From Pedococcus_A sp963730585 (GTDB lineage: Bacteria > Actinomycetota > Actinomycetes > Actinomycetales > Dermatophilaceae), in the NCBI GenBank assembly GCA_963730585.1, contig CAVSSL010000014.1, positions 72,158-136,157 on the forward strand: a stretch of 64,000 nucleotides of DNA, in the 5' to 3' direction. Made by a program: the position numbers and the translations under genes. The notes beneath the pieces are model-generated. The model worked only from the letters and a program-made list of their open reading frames with translations. It was not told where the DNA came from and searched no databases. Below are positions 1-8,187 of this stretch, piece by piece. Each line of letters begins with the position of its first letter. Within the stretch, counting starts at the first letter, position 1.

Positions 1-333
1 GTCCTCGGCCTGCTCGACGCGGTGCGCCGGGTGGCCGGCGGCGGCCTGGCCCTCTCCCCCGAGGTCGTCTCCCCCATGGTGGCGGAACGCCGTGCGGCGG
101 AGCCCTTCCGCGGGCTCAGCGACCGCGACCAGGAGGTGTTCTCGCTGGTCGCCCAGGGACGGTCGAACGCCGGCATCGCCGAGGCGCTCATGCTGTCGAC
201 CAAGACGGCCGACAGCCACGTCGCCGAGCTGCTGGACGACCTCGGCGTCGAGCACGACGGCACCGACAACGGGAGGGCGCGAGCGACCCTCGCCCTCCTG
301 CGGCGGGTGTCACCAGGCGTGGCCCCTGTGTGA
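1..333 (+). CDS. LuxR-family response regulator, C-terminal part (5' end outside window)
   Basis: The reading frame is open from base 1 and ends with TGA at 331-333, so the window cuts the gene. The visible ~110 residues hold a LuxR/GerE-type DNA-binding helix-turn-helix: LSDRDQEVFSLVAQG, then SNAGIAEALMLSTKTADSHV and a LDDLGV ending, which matches the NarL/FixJ C-terminal consensus. The segment before it (LLDAVRRVAGGG, LSPEVV) is typical of the linker after a receiver domain, so this is probably a two-component response regulator. The receiver and any partner kinase are not visible. Its target genes cannot be read from the sequence. Confidence 0.85.
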   Translation, partial: VLGLLDAVRRVAGGGLALSPEVVSPMVAERRAAEPFRGLSDRDQEVFSLVAQGRSNAGIAEALMLSTKTADSHVAELLDDLGVEHDGTDNGRARATLALLRRVSPGVAPV

Positions 334-360
334 GCCGCGGCCGCGCCACGAGCGGCTCCG

Positions 361-1557
361 TCATTCGTCGCGGGAGTGCCCCGCGCGCCACCGCTCCCGG
401 ACCACCTCCGCCCGTTCGTATGCCGCGTTGACCTGCTTGCCGCGCGTGTACGCGGCGGAGCCGGCCTCCAGACCCCAGGCAGTCAGCAGCATGGCGCGGG
501 CATCGGCCCCGTTGCGGGTGGCCACGGCCCAGTCCCGGCGCGCGGCCCTCGCTCCGCGGGTGGCTCGTTCCCGCGCCGCGGCGCGCAGCCGCTCCCGCAC
601 CGGGACCGGAGGTCCGGCCGCGGGCCTCGGGGGCGGCGGCGTCCGTGGCGGCGCGGGGTGCAGCCGCCACGGGTCGTTGGCCCGGGCCTGGGCCTTGACG
701 CCGTGCCGGAGGCGCGAGGAGGTGCTGGAGAAACCGACCGGGCCGCGGTGCGCCGCGCTCGGCAGACCCCTCGCCATTGCCGCCGTGCGCAGGGAGCCGG
801 CGGCGAAGCCCACGGCGTTGAGGCCGAGCTCCTCGACCAGTGGACCCCACTCGCCCTCGTCGTAGGCGACCTTGACGACGCCGTCGAGGAGGAGGCCGGC
901 TGCCGCGGACGTCGCCCCGACCGCCGTCGCGGCAGGTCGCCAGGCGGGCACCATCCCCACGCCGGCCGCGGTGCTGGTGACCGTGTCGGCCAGACGCGCG
1001 CCGCCCTTGACCGTGTCGTAGTCCAGCGTGTCGGTCAGGGCGTCGTGGACCAGGGCACCCAGCGCGCGGCTGCACCGCCGGTCCGCCTCGTCGAACCGCT
1101 CGCGGGCGGCGACCCAGCGGCCTTCGTTGTCCTGGACCTCGGTGGCTCCCTCCACCATGAGCCGGCGCAGCTCGGGCACCCGGGCGCGCTCCACCGGCGA
1201 CTCACTCGCCTCCGCCTGCGCCAGCGCCTCGGCGTACCGGTCACGCCGCCAGATGCCCCGCTCCCGCAGGCTGATGGCGAGGTTGCACTCCTGCTGGGCC
1301 TCGCGGAACGCGGAGGCGAACACGCGCAGGGCGGCCGCAGCGCCGGCATACCGCTGTGCCACCGAGTCGAGCACCGGCGGCAGCAGGACGAGCTCGGCGG
1401 CGAAGGCTCGGCCGGCAGGGCTCTCCCACCGGGCGGCGTGGCGCAGCGCCAGCAGCCGCTCCTGGGCGGAGGCGACGCGCTGGGCCTCGTCGCGCAGCGC
1501 GGCGGCGAGGCCGTCGACCACGTCCGGGCTGCCCGGGATGGGCGGGTAGGCGCTCAC
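361..1557 (-). CDS. WXG100/LXG-like helical protein, possible type VII secretion substrate
   Basis: A 398-residue protein read from GTG at 1557, whose first bases overlap the stop of the upstream gene (GTGA), so the two are translationally coupled. The N-terminal ~200 residues are strongly helical, with the spacing of WXG100-like secretion domains (a central RWESPAGRAFAAEL segment resembles a W-x-G turn). A glycine/alanine-rich stretch around residues 230-290 follows. After it come a proline-rich linker (RTPPPPRPAAGPP) and a basic Arg/Ala-rich tail. This architecture fits actinobacterial type VII substrates or polymorphic proteins, but I recognise no toxin active site and no immunity gene. 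Function unknown; the secretion link is inference. Confidence 0.7.
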   Translation of the reverse strand: MSAYPPIPGSPDVVDGLAAALRDEAQRVASAQERLLALRHAARWESPAGRAFAAELVLLPPVLDSVAQRYAGAAAALRVFASAFREAQQECNLAISLRERGIWRRDRYAEALAQAEASESPVERARVPELRRLMVEGATEVQDNEGRWVAARERFDEADRRCSRALGALVHDALTDTLDYDTVKGGARLADTVTSTAAGVGMVPAWRPAATAVGATSAAAGLLLDGVVKVAYDEGEWGPLVEELGLNAVGFAAGSLRTAAMARGLPSAAHRGPVGFSSTSSRLRHGVKAQARANDPWRLHPAPPRTPPPPRPAAGPPVPVRERLRAAARERATRGARAARRDWAVATRNGADARAMLLTAWGLEAGSAAYTRGKQVNAAYERAEVVRERWRAGHSRDE

Positions 1558-1844
1558 GGCACGGCTCCGCCCAGGGCGTCGGCCACGCGGGTCTCGACCT
1601 CGACGTAGCCCGCGCCGGCCGCTCGCGCCCCCAGAGCCAGCGCCTCGAGGCGTCGGCCGAGGAGCAGCCGGTAGCGCTCCCAGTTGCCCAGGACGTCGGT
1701 CACGGCTCCGGCGGTCTGACCGGGGCCGAAGGCCCACGGCTCGACGCCGCTCACCCGGTCGAGGGCGGCCAGGAAGGCGCGGACCTCCTCCAGCTCCGCG
1801 CCCAGCCGGACCAGGTCCTCGGCGCTGACCGCGATCTCAGGCAT
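1554..1844 (-). CDS. small helical WXG100-like protein
   Basis: A 96-residue protein beginning MPEIAVSAEDLVRLGAEL and ending VADALGGAVP. It is predicted almost wholly helical, and a GVEPWAFGPGQTAGAV segment sits between two helices, the position where WXG100 proteins carry their W-x-G turn. Its stop overlaps the GTG start of the next gene by four bases. The pairing of a ~100-residue helical protein with a longer protein that has a related N-terminus is the usual type VII secretion partner arrangement. No ESX machinery genes are visible in the window, so the assignment rests on size, fold pattern and coupling. Confidence 0.7.
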   Translation of the reverse strand: MPEIAVSAEDLVRLGAELEEVRAFLAALDRVSGVEPWAFGPGQTAGAVTDVLGNWERYRLLLGRRLEALALGARAAGAGYVEVETRVADALGGAVP

Positions 1845-2014
1845 GCCGGTCAGGCTAGGCCGGTCCCGTCAACGGCCCACCCGGTTTTCCACAGGGGCAG
1901 GGGCGTGCCGGGCACCCACGAGGGGGTTGGGGTGCCCGGCACGCCGGAGGGCGGTCGGCGGGGGCGCCGACCGGGTGTGGCGCCGAAGGGGCGCGCACAC
2001 GGGGTGGGGCCGGA

Positions 2015-2836
2015 TCAGGCCACGCGGACGAACCGCAGCCGCCAGGCCTCCGGTCCGCGCTCGAGGTAGTCGACGGAGAAGGCGCCCGGCGCCCGGCCCT
2101 CGAGCTGCTTGAGGAGGGGCAGCGGGTCGTGCGGGGCGACCAGGACCATGCCGGTGCCGGGCCGGACGGAGTCGAGCGCCCCGAAGATCGTCGCGTGGCG
2201 GATGGCGTGCGGCACGGTCCGGGCGTCGAGCTCGGGGAGGTCTGCACCGTCGGTCTCCCCGCAGGCGCACCCACCACCGCAGCCACCCTGGGCCGCGGCG
2301 TTCTCGTGTGCCTCGGCGAGCCCAGCGTGGTGTCCGTCGTGGTCGTGCCCGCCCAGCAGCTCGTGCATGCCGGCCAGCGCTGCGGCGAGCGAGACCTCGG
2401 GCGAGGTGGCCAGCAGCGGAAGGACCTGGTCGTTCTCCTTGGCGAGGTGGCTCTCGAAGGTGACCGACAGGGCGCGGGCCTCGGCTGCTGCCTCCACCGG
2501 GGTCCGGGCGGCCTTGAGCGACGCCACGAGACCGAGGATGAGCTGGTGCTCGACCAGCATGGCGTCGATGAGCAGCCGCGCCCTGCTGTCCTGGTGGGCC
2601 AGCGGGTACATCGCCTTCTCCTCGGCGAGCGCGTGGGGCACGAGGTCGCCCTCGGCCCAGCGGACCAGCTCGTCGCGCGCGGCGAAAGCGGCGCCGGCGG
2701 CGGAGCCGGCCTCGGCCGCACCGGCCACCCGACGGGCCAGCATCGCGAGGGTGCCGGCCATCTCGGCGTGGTGACCCTTGACGGCCTCGACGGCGGCGGC
2801 GTCCTGCTCGGTTGATGCGATGACGACGGTGTCCAC
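2015..2836 (-). CDS. hemerythrin-like HHE domain protein with C-terminal DUF2249
   Basis: A 273-residue protein from GTG at 2836, with AGGAGG five bases upstream. The N-terminal half is a hemerythrin-type four-helix bundle with iron-ligand candidates in GHHAEM, PHALAEEKAMYP, VEHQLI and FESHLAKENDQVLP. A short Cys-rich linker (GGCGGGCACGE) follows. The last ~70 residues (LDARTVPHAIRHATIFGAL, then GTGMVLVAPHDPLPLLKQL) are a DUF2249 domain, often seen in proteins linked to nitrogen oxide metabolism. It is divergent from the NirK operon across a short AT-rich promoter region. A role in nitric oxide or oxygen sensing, or in repairing iron centres, is likely by context but not shown. Confidence 0.88.
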   Translation of the reverse strand: MDTVVIASTEQDAAAVEAVKGHHAEMAGTLAMLARRVAGAAEAGSAAGAAFAARDELVRWAEGDLVPHALAEEKAMYPLAHQDSRARLLIDAMLVEHQLILGLVASLKAARTPVEAAAEARALSVTFESHLAKENDQVLPLLATSPEVSLAAALAGMHELLGGHDHDGHHAGLAEAHENAAAQGGCGGGCACGETDGADLPELDARTVPHAIRHATIFGALDSVRPGTGMVLVAPHDPLPLLKQLEGRAPGAFSVDYLERGPEAWRLRFVRVA

Positions 2837-2902
2837 GGTGTCCTCCTGGTGGTGCCCTGTCGGGAGTGGCGGGGCGTCTACCCATTTAATACACTTGTTT
2901 CC
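2837..2902. promoter_or_regulatory. divergent promoter region of the hemerythrin and NirK operons
   Basis: This 66-base gap separates two GTG starts facing away from each other. Its right end (about 2884-2900) is a clear AT-rich island in GC-rich DNA. A -10-like TTAATA/TAATAC at 2887-2892 lies about ten bases before the GTG at 2903, so the rightward transcript may be leaderless. The likely regulator is the helix-turn-helix domain at the start of the rightward gene. No exact palindrome stands out, so the operator position is a guess. Confidence 0.5.
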
Positions 2903-4804
2903 GTGAATATTCCAACCAGCCTCGAGCAGCGCCTGGCCACCCCCGGCCTGGGTCCGCGACCCGCCTCGGCCACGGCTGCCGCCAGCACCGCCCCGAGCCG
3001 GGCAGCCGCGGCGGTGCTCGACCTGCTGGCCGCCCAACAGCAGCCGGTCACCGCGGCCGCCCTGGCCGAGAGCTCCGGCCAGCACACCAACACGGTCCGC
3101 GAGCACCTCGACGCCCTGGTCGAGGCGGGACTGGCGACGCGCGAGCGTGCCGAGTCCGCCGGCCGCGGACGCCCGGCGTGGCTGTACTCCGCGACGGCGG
3201 CGGAACAACCCGTGGTGCGCGAGTACGCCGGGCTCGCAACGGCGCTCGCCATGCAGCTCGCCCGCACCAGCGCCCATCCCCACGACGACGCGGTCGAGGC
3301 GGGCCGAGCCTGGGGCGAGCAGCTGGCCGGCGAGCGCACCGCCCCGTCCTCCCCGGCCGGCGCACGGCGCGAGGTCGTGAACCTGCTCACCGGGCTGGGC
3401 TTCGACCCGAGCGCCGACAGCCGCGCGCAGACGGTGCGGCTGCGGCAGTGCCCGCTGATCGCTGCTGCCAGGGAGGAGCCCGAGGTGGTGTGCTCCGTGC
3501 ACCTCGGCATCGTCCGTGGCGCCCTGGAGACGTGGCACACCCGCAGCGACGAGACCTCCCTCGTGCCCTTTGCCGAGCCGGGCGCGTGCCTGCTTCACCT
3601 GACGGGCGCCACGACCCGCACCACCGACGCGGGCCGCCACCGGCCGGAGCCGGTCGTGAGCTGGCGGCGGCTGCCGTTCCTCCTCCCCGCCGGCCTGGCG
3701 TTGCTGCTGGGCCTCGACGCGGGTCTGCGGCTGCTGGGCGTGCCGGCCGCTCCCGTGTCGGACCGGCTGCCCGACGTCCACGGCCCACTGCTGGTCCTCG
3801 GCTTCGTCGGCACCCTGGTCGCCCTCGAGCGCGCCGTCGCCCTGCGCCGACGCACCGGGTATGCCGCGCCGGCCCTTCTCGGGGTCGGCGGCCTCCTGCT
3901 CGTGGCACCGCTGCCGCTGCGCCTGGGCCAGGCGCTGCTGACCGTCGGCGCGGCCGGGCTGGTCGCGGTCTACGCCGCGCTGTGGCGCCGGCAGCGTGAC
4001 GACGCGGTGCTCGTCCAGACCCTCGGCGCCGTGCTCGCCACCGGTGGTGCCCTGCTGTGGCTCGGGGGTGTGGAGGTGGCCAGGCTGCTGCCGTGGCTGG
4101 CCGGCTTCATCGTGCTGACCATCGCCGGCGAACGCCTGGAGCTCGCGCGCCTGCAGATCCTGTCCTCGACCACCGCCTCCGCCTTGGTGGCCACCAGCGC
4201 GGCGGTGGCCGTGTCTGCCGTGGCTTCGCTGTTGTGGCCGCCGGCCGGCTTCCCCCTCCTCGGGCTCTCGGTGCTCGCCCTGGTGGCCTGGCTGGCTGCG
4301 CACGACGTCGCGCGCCGGACCGTTCGAGGCACCGGGCTCCCCCGCTTCATCGCGGTCTGCCTGCTGGCGGGGTACGCCTGGCTCGCCGTGGCCGGAGGTC
4401 TCTGGCTGGCGGCCGGACCGGTGCTCGACGGCCCCGCCTACGACGCGGCCGTGCACGCCGTCTTCCTCGGCTTCACCCTGTCGATGATCATGGCCCACGC
4501 CCCGGTCATCCTGCCGGCCGTGCTGCGGGTGCGGCTGCCCTACCGGGCCGTCATGTACGTCCCGGTGCTGCTGCTGCAGGCCACGCTCGTCGTGCGAACC
4601 CTGGTCGGCGACGCCTGGGACGTGCCGGTGGCCCGGCAGGCCGGCGGCGTCGGCAACGCCGCGGCGGTGGTGCTCTTCCTCGCCGTGATGGCAGGGTCGG
4701 CCACCACCCGCCGAGAGACGCGCACCCCGCAGCGCGAGCGGGCCGCCATTCCTTCCCCGGTGCCGCCCACCCCGACGACCCTCACGGTGGGGGCTTCCCG
4801 ATGA
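2903..4804 (+). CDS. helix-turn-helix regulator fused to a polytopic membrane domain
   Basis: One uninterrupted frame of 633 residues from GTG at 2903. Residues ~1-225 form a complete ArsR/DeoR-like regulator: winged helix (VTAAALAESSGQHTNTVREH), wing (GRGRPAWLYS), then the sensor-like half with RQCPLIAAAREEPEVVCSVH, the GIVRGALE helix and PFAEPGACLLHL. In regulators of this type known to me the protein ends about here. In this gene it runs through a short linker into ~400 residues with about 11-12 hydrophobic segments (HGPLLVLGFVGTLVALERAV, then HAVFLGFTLSMIMAHAPVIL). The stop overlaps the ATG of the NirK gene (ATGA). This is either a true membrane-tethered regulator or two genes joined by a lost stop. 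GTATGCCG occurs at 3859. Confidence 0.8.
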   Translation: MNIPTSLEQRLATPGLGPRPASATAAASTAPSRAAAAVLDLLAAQQQPVTAAALAESSGQHTNTVREHLDALVEAGLATRERAESAGRGRPAWLYSATAAEQPVVREYAGLATALAMQLARTSAHPHDDAVEAGRAWGEQLAGERTAPSSPAGARREVVNLLTGLGFDPSADSRAQTVRLRQCPLIAAAREEPEVVCSVHLGIVRGALETWHTRSDETSLVPFAEPGACLLHLTGATTRTTDAGRHRPEPVVSWRRLPFLLPAGLALLLGLDAGLRLLGVPAAPVSDRLPDVHGPLLVLGFVGTLVALERAVALRRRTGYAAPALLGVGGLLLVAPLPLRLGQALLTVGAAGLVAVYAALWRRQRDDAVLVQTLGAVLATGGALLWLGGVEVARLLPWLAGFIVLTIAGERLELARLQILSSTTASALVATSAAVAVSAVASLLWPPAGFPLLGLSVLALVAWLAAHDVARRTVRGTGLPRFIAVCLLAGYAWLAVAGGLWLAAGPVLDGPAYDAAVHAVFLGFTLSMIMAHAPVILPAVLRVRLPYRAVMYVPVLLLQATLVVRTLVGDAWDVPVARQAGGVGNAAAVVLFLAVMAGSATTRRETRTPQRERAAIPSPVPPTPTTLTVGASR

Positions 4805-7464
4805 GCGCCGCCCCACGGCGTGCGGAGGGAACGGGGACCGGTTCGCGCCTGCGGTGGCACCTCGTCGCCAACACCGGCGTGGTGTTCTGGCTCCTCGCCC
4901 TCCTCGTCGTCACCTTCGCCCACCAGCTCCTCCCGGTCGCCCGTTGGCTGCTGGTGCACCTGCTCCTGCTGGGCGCGGTCACCAACGCGATCCTCGTCTG
5001 GAGCGCGCACTTCGCCGATGCCCTCCTGAAGAATCCCGCCCCCTCGCGGCGCGGGCAGACCCTGCGGCTGGTTGCCCTCAACGCGGGGGTCGTGGCTGTC
5101 GTGGCCGGAGTCCCCACCGGCACATGGCCGCTCACCCTCGTCGGAGCCGTCGTCGTCGGCGCCGCGGTCGCGGCCCACGGCATCGCCATCGCGCTGCAGG
5201 CCCGCCGCGCGCTGCCCTCGCGGTTCGGAGCCTCGGTCCGCTACTACGTCGCCGCCTCGGCGTCGCTGCCCGTGGGCGCGGCGCTCGGCACCGTGCTGGC
5301 GCGCCACCCCGAGGAGCTGCTCCACGGGCGCATCGTGCTGGCCCACGTGGCGGCCAACGTCCTCGGCTGGGTCGGCCTGACCGTGCTGGGAACACTGCTG
5401 ACGCTGTGGCCCACCATCCTGCGCACGCGCATCGCTGACGGCGCCGAACGCCATTCGCGCCAAGCGCTCCCCACCTTGGTCGCATCCCTGGTCCTCGTCG
5501 TCGCTGCCGCCCTCGTGGGCTCCCGGATCCTCACGGTGGTGGGACTGGTCGGCTACCTCGCCGCCGCGCTGTGGTCGCTGCGCCCGATGCTCGCCGCTGC
5601 CAGGGCGCGCCGCCCCGAGACGTATGCCGCGTGGTCGGTGCTCGCAGCCGTGGGCTGGCTCGTGGTGTCGCTGGGCTGGCTCGCCGGGCTCGTGCTGGTG
5701 GCGCCGGACTGGACGGCCGCGGGTGAGGCCACCCACCGCGTGGCCGTCCCACTGGCAGCCGGGTTCGCGGTGCAGGTGGTGCTGGGTGCCCTGACCTACC
5801 TGCTGCCCGTCGTGCGCGGTGGCGGCCCGTCGGTCGTGCGAGCGACGACTGACGTCCTGGAACGGGGCGCGGTCCTGCGGGTCGTCGTCGCGAACCTCGG
5901 CCTGGCGCTGCTCCTGCTGCCCGCACCCAGTGTGGTGCGGGTGCTGGTCTCGCTGCTGGTGCTGGCCGCCCACGCGTCGTTCCTCGTCCTGCTCCCCCTC
6001 GCCCTGCGGGCCGCAAGGAGGAGTGCCAGCGACACACCCCCGTCCCGCTCCAGGCACCAGCCGCCGCCGCGCGCCGAGGTGCGCGCACGGCATACCGGCT
6101 TTGCGACGGCGGGCTTGTCGGCGCTGGTGCTCGCCGTCGCCCTGGGCACCGCGGTCGACCCGGCTGCGCTCGGCTCCGCAGCCGCCGCCTCGTCAGCCGG
6201 GGTCGCCGCCACGGGGAGGACGACGACGGTGCGGGTCGAGGCCCGGGGCATGCGGTTCCACCCGGCCTCGGTCGACGTGCCGGCCGGCAACCGGCTGGTC
6301 GTCGAGGTGGTGAACCGTGACAGCGACGTGCACGACCTCGCCCTCGAGACCGGCCAGCACAGTGGCAGGCTCTCCCCCGGGCGGAGCGGCCGCGTCGAGG
6401 TGGACGTCGTCGGGCGCGACCTCGACGGCTGGTGCACGATCGTCGGGCACCGGCAGATGGGAATGGTGTTCTCCGTCAAGGTGATCGGCGCACCCGCGGG
6501 TGATGCGCACAGCCACGGTACACACGGTGCCACCGACGCGGCAGGACCCAGCCGGGGCGGCGACACTGCGGAGCCGGCGGCCGTCCGACCGGACTTCATG
6601 GCGCGACCGGCGGAGGGTTTCGCCGCCCGCGATGCCCGGCTCGCCCCCGCACCACGTGAGCGGGTCCACCGGGTCTCGCTCGTGGCTCGGGAGGTGGAGC
6701 GCGAGGTCGCCGTCGGGGTCCGCCAGCGCCTCTGGACCTTCAACGGCACCGCCCCGGGGCCGGTGCTGCGCGGGCGGGTGGGTGACCGGTTCGAGGTGAC
6801 GCTGCGCAACGACGCCGGACTCGGCCACTCCATCGACTTCCACGCCGGGGCGCTGGCGCCCGACGCGCCGATGCGCACGATCGCGCCCGGGCAGTCGCTG
6901 AGCTTCTCCTTCACCGCCGAGCGCGCCGGGGTCTGGATGTACCACTGCAGCTCGATGCCGATGTCGCTGCACATCGCCAACGGCATGTTCGGTGCGGTCG
7001 TGATCGACCCGCCCGGGCTGGCGACCGTCGACCGTGAGTACCTGCTGGTGCAGTCCGAGCTCTACCTCGGCGCGCAAGGTGCGACGGCCGACCCGGCGAA
7101 GGTCGCAGCCGAGCGCCCGGATGCCGTGGTGTTCAACGGCTTTGCCAACCAGTACGACCACGACCAGCCCACGGCGCGCGTGGGCGAGCGGGTGCGGCTG
7201 TGGGTGCTCGACGCAGGGCCGAACCGACCCAGCAGTTTCCACGTCGTGGGGTCGCAGTTCGACACGGTCTTCAGCGAAGGCGCGTACCTCGCGCGGCGGG
7301 GGTCACCCGGTACGGTCGGAGGGTCCCAGGCGCTGGCACTGCAGCCGGCGCAGGGCGGGTTCGTGGAGCTGACTTTCCCGGAAGCGGGCCACTACCCGTT
7401 CGTGTCGCACATCATGGTGGATGCCGAGCGCGGCGCGCACGGCGTCCTGCGGATCACGCGTTAG
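4801..7464 (+). CDS. nirK: copper nitrite reductase fused to membrane and cupredoxin domains
   Basis: An 887-residue, three-part protein that should reduce nitrite to nitric oxide at the outer membrane face. Residues ~20-400 hold many transmembrane helices. Residues ~476-565 are a blue-copper cupredoxin with ligands H511, C545, H550 and M553 (VHDL; GWCTIVGHRQMGM). Residues ~620-887 are a two-domain NirK. HSIDFH gives H676, catalytic D679 and H681. YHCSSMP, LHIANGM give H715, C716, H724 and M729. FHVVG gives catalytic H814, and SHIM gives the third type-2 copper ligand H870. All copper and catalytic residues I expect are present. The fused cupredoxin is probably the internal electron donor. 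ATG overlaps the previous stop, so the two are coupled. Confidence 0.92.
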   Translation: MSAAPRRAEGTGTGSRLRWHLVANTGVVFWLLALLVVTFAHQLLPVARWLLVHLLLLGAVTNAILVWSAHFADALLKNPAPSRRGQTLRLVALNAGVVAVVAGVPTGTWPLTLVGAVVVGAAVAAHGIAIALQARRALPSRFGASVRYYVAASASLPVGAALGTVLARHPEELLHGRIVLAHVAANVLGWVGLTVLGTLLTLWPTILRTRIADGAERHSRQALPTLVASLVLVVAAALVGSRILTVVGLVGYLAAALWSLRPMLAAARARRPETYAAWSVLAAVGWLVVSLGWLAGLVLVAPDWTAAGEATHRVAVPLAAGFAVQVVLGALTYLLPVVRGGGPSVVRATTDVLERGAVLRVVVANLGLALLLLPAPSVVRVLVSLLVLAAHASFLVLLPLALRAARRSASDTPPSRSRHQPPPRAEVRARHTGFATAGLSALVLAVALGTAVDPAALGSAAAASSAGVAATGRTTTVRVEARGMRFHPASVDVPAGNRLVVEVVNRDSDVHDLALETGQHSGRLSPGRSGRVEVDVVGRDLDGWCTIVGHRQMGMVFSVKVIGAPAGDAHSHGTHGATDAAGPSRGGDTAEPAAVRPDFMARPAEGFAARDARLAPAPRERVHRVSLVAREVEREVAVGVRQRLWTFNGTAPGPVLRGRVGDRFEVTLRNDAGLGHSIDFHAGALAPDAPMRTIAPGQSLSFSFTAERAGVWMYHCSSMPMSLHIANGMFGAVVIDPPGLATVDREYLLVQSELYLGAQGATADPAKVAAERPDAVVFNGFANQYDHDQPTARVGERVRLWVLDAGPNRPSSFHVVGSQFDTVFSEGAYLARRGSPGTVGGSQALALQPAQGGFVELTFPEAGHYPFVSHIMVDAERGAHGVLRITR

Positions 7465-7471
7465 GAGCCAC

Positions 7472-8089
7472 ATGGCAGACCTGCAGTGCCCAGCACGGAT
7501 CGTCCTGGCCCGCCACGGCGCAGCCTCCACGCCGGACGGTGTGAGCCCCCGGACGCTGACGAAGTCCGGTGTGGCGCAGGCGGAAGCACTGGCTGCCACC
7601 GCGGCGAGTCTCAGGGTGGCAGCGGTGTGGTCCAGCACCATGCTGCGGGCTCGGCAGACCGCCGACATCGTCGCGGACCGCCTGGGCCTGGAGATCGTGC
7701 CGGACGACCGCCTGCGCGAGCTGCTGAACGACGAGCGCTGGACACCGCCCTTGCGCGACGAGGACGAGCCGGGTGACGTCTACGCGGCCTGGCTCGACGG
7801 TGACCTCGACGGCACCATCCTGGGTGAGACGGGCCATGACATCGTCGGCAGGTTGCGCAGCGTGGTGGAGGAGGTCGCCGACCGGTTCCGCGGCGAGGCC
7901 GTGCTGCTGGTGTCGCACGGCGGCATCATCGAGCTTGGTCTGAGCCACCTGTGCCGCAACGTGACCGCGTCGTTCGTCGACCGCAACCCGCTGGACAACG
8001 GTGAGGCCGTGGAGGTGGAGGTCGACTCCTCCGGCTGGGTCTGCACCAGCTGGGCCGGCGAGCCCGTCGGCGCCAGACTCCAGGCGTGA
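7472..8089 (+). CDS. histidine phosphatase family protein
   Basis: A 205-residue protein from ATG at 7472; the Shine-Dalgarno AGGAG (7463-7467) overlaps the stop of nirK. It carries the phosphoglycerate-mutase-like signature IVLARHGA near residue 10, a second catalytic arginine in SSTMLRARQTADI, and the C-terminal VLLVSHGGII with the second active-site histidine. These mark a two-histidine phosphatase of the broad-specificity or SixA-like type. It appears to be the last gene of the regulator-nirK transcript and ends in a strong hairpin, but a functional link to nitrite metabolism is not evident. Substrate unknown. Confidence 0.9.
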   Translation: MADLQCPARIVLARHGAASTPDGVSPRTLTKSGVAQAEALAATAASLRVAAVWSSTMLRARQTADIVADRLGLEIVPDDRLRELLNDERWTPPLRDEDEPGDVYAAWLDGDLDGTILGETGHDIVGRLRSVVEEVADRFRGEAVLLVSHGGIIELGLSHLCRNVTASFVDRNPLDNGEAVEVEVDSSGWVCTSWAGEPVGARLQA

Positions 8090-8130
8090 CCGTGGGGCTG
8101 GGTCACGATCGGTCGAACCCAGCCCCACGG
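8090..8130 (+). terminator. intrinsic terminator hairpin after the histidine phosphatase gene
   Basis: Directly after the stop codon, CCGTGGGGCTGGG (8090-8102) pairs perfectly with CCCAGCCCCACGG (8118-8130) around a 15-base loop: a 13-bp stem. A GTATGCCG-family octamer (CGGCATAC, 8128-8135) overlaps its right foot. There is no T tract, as usual in high-GC actinobacteria. The gene on the other side (metY) runs towards it, so it may act on both strands. Confidence 0.7.
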
Positions 8131-8187
8131 CATACCCCTGCTGCTCCTCCCCCGGCTCGTCCCCTGCTGCCCCCCTGCGGTCCCCCG

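Noticed and set aside
2837..4816. Leftward extension of the hemerythrin frame to 4816
   Set aside because: The extension is antisense to the regulator-membrane gene. GTG 2836 with AGGAGG upstream is a good start and the protein domains begin there.
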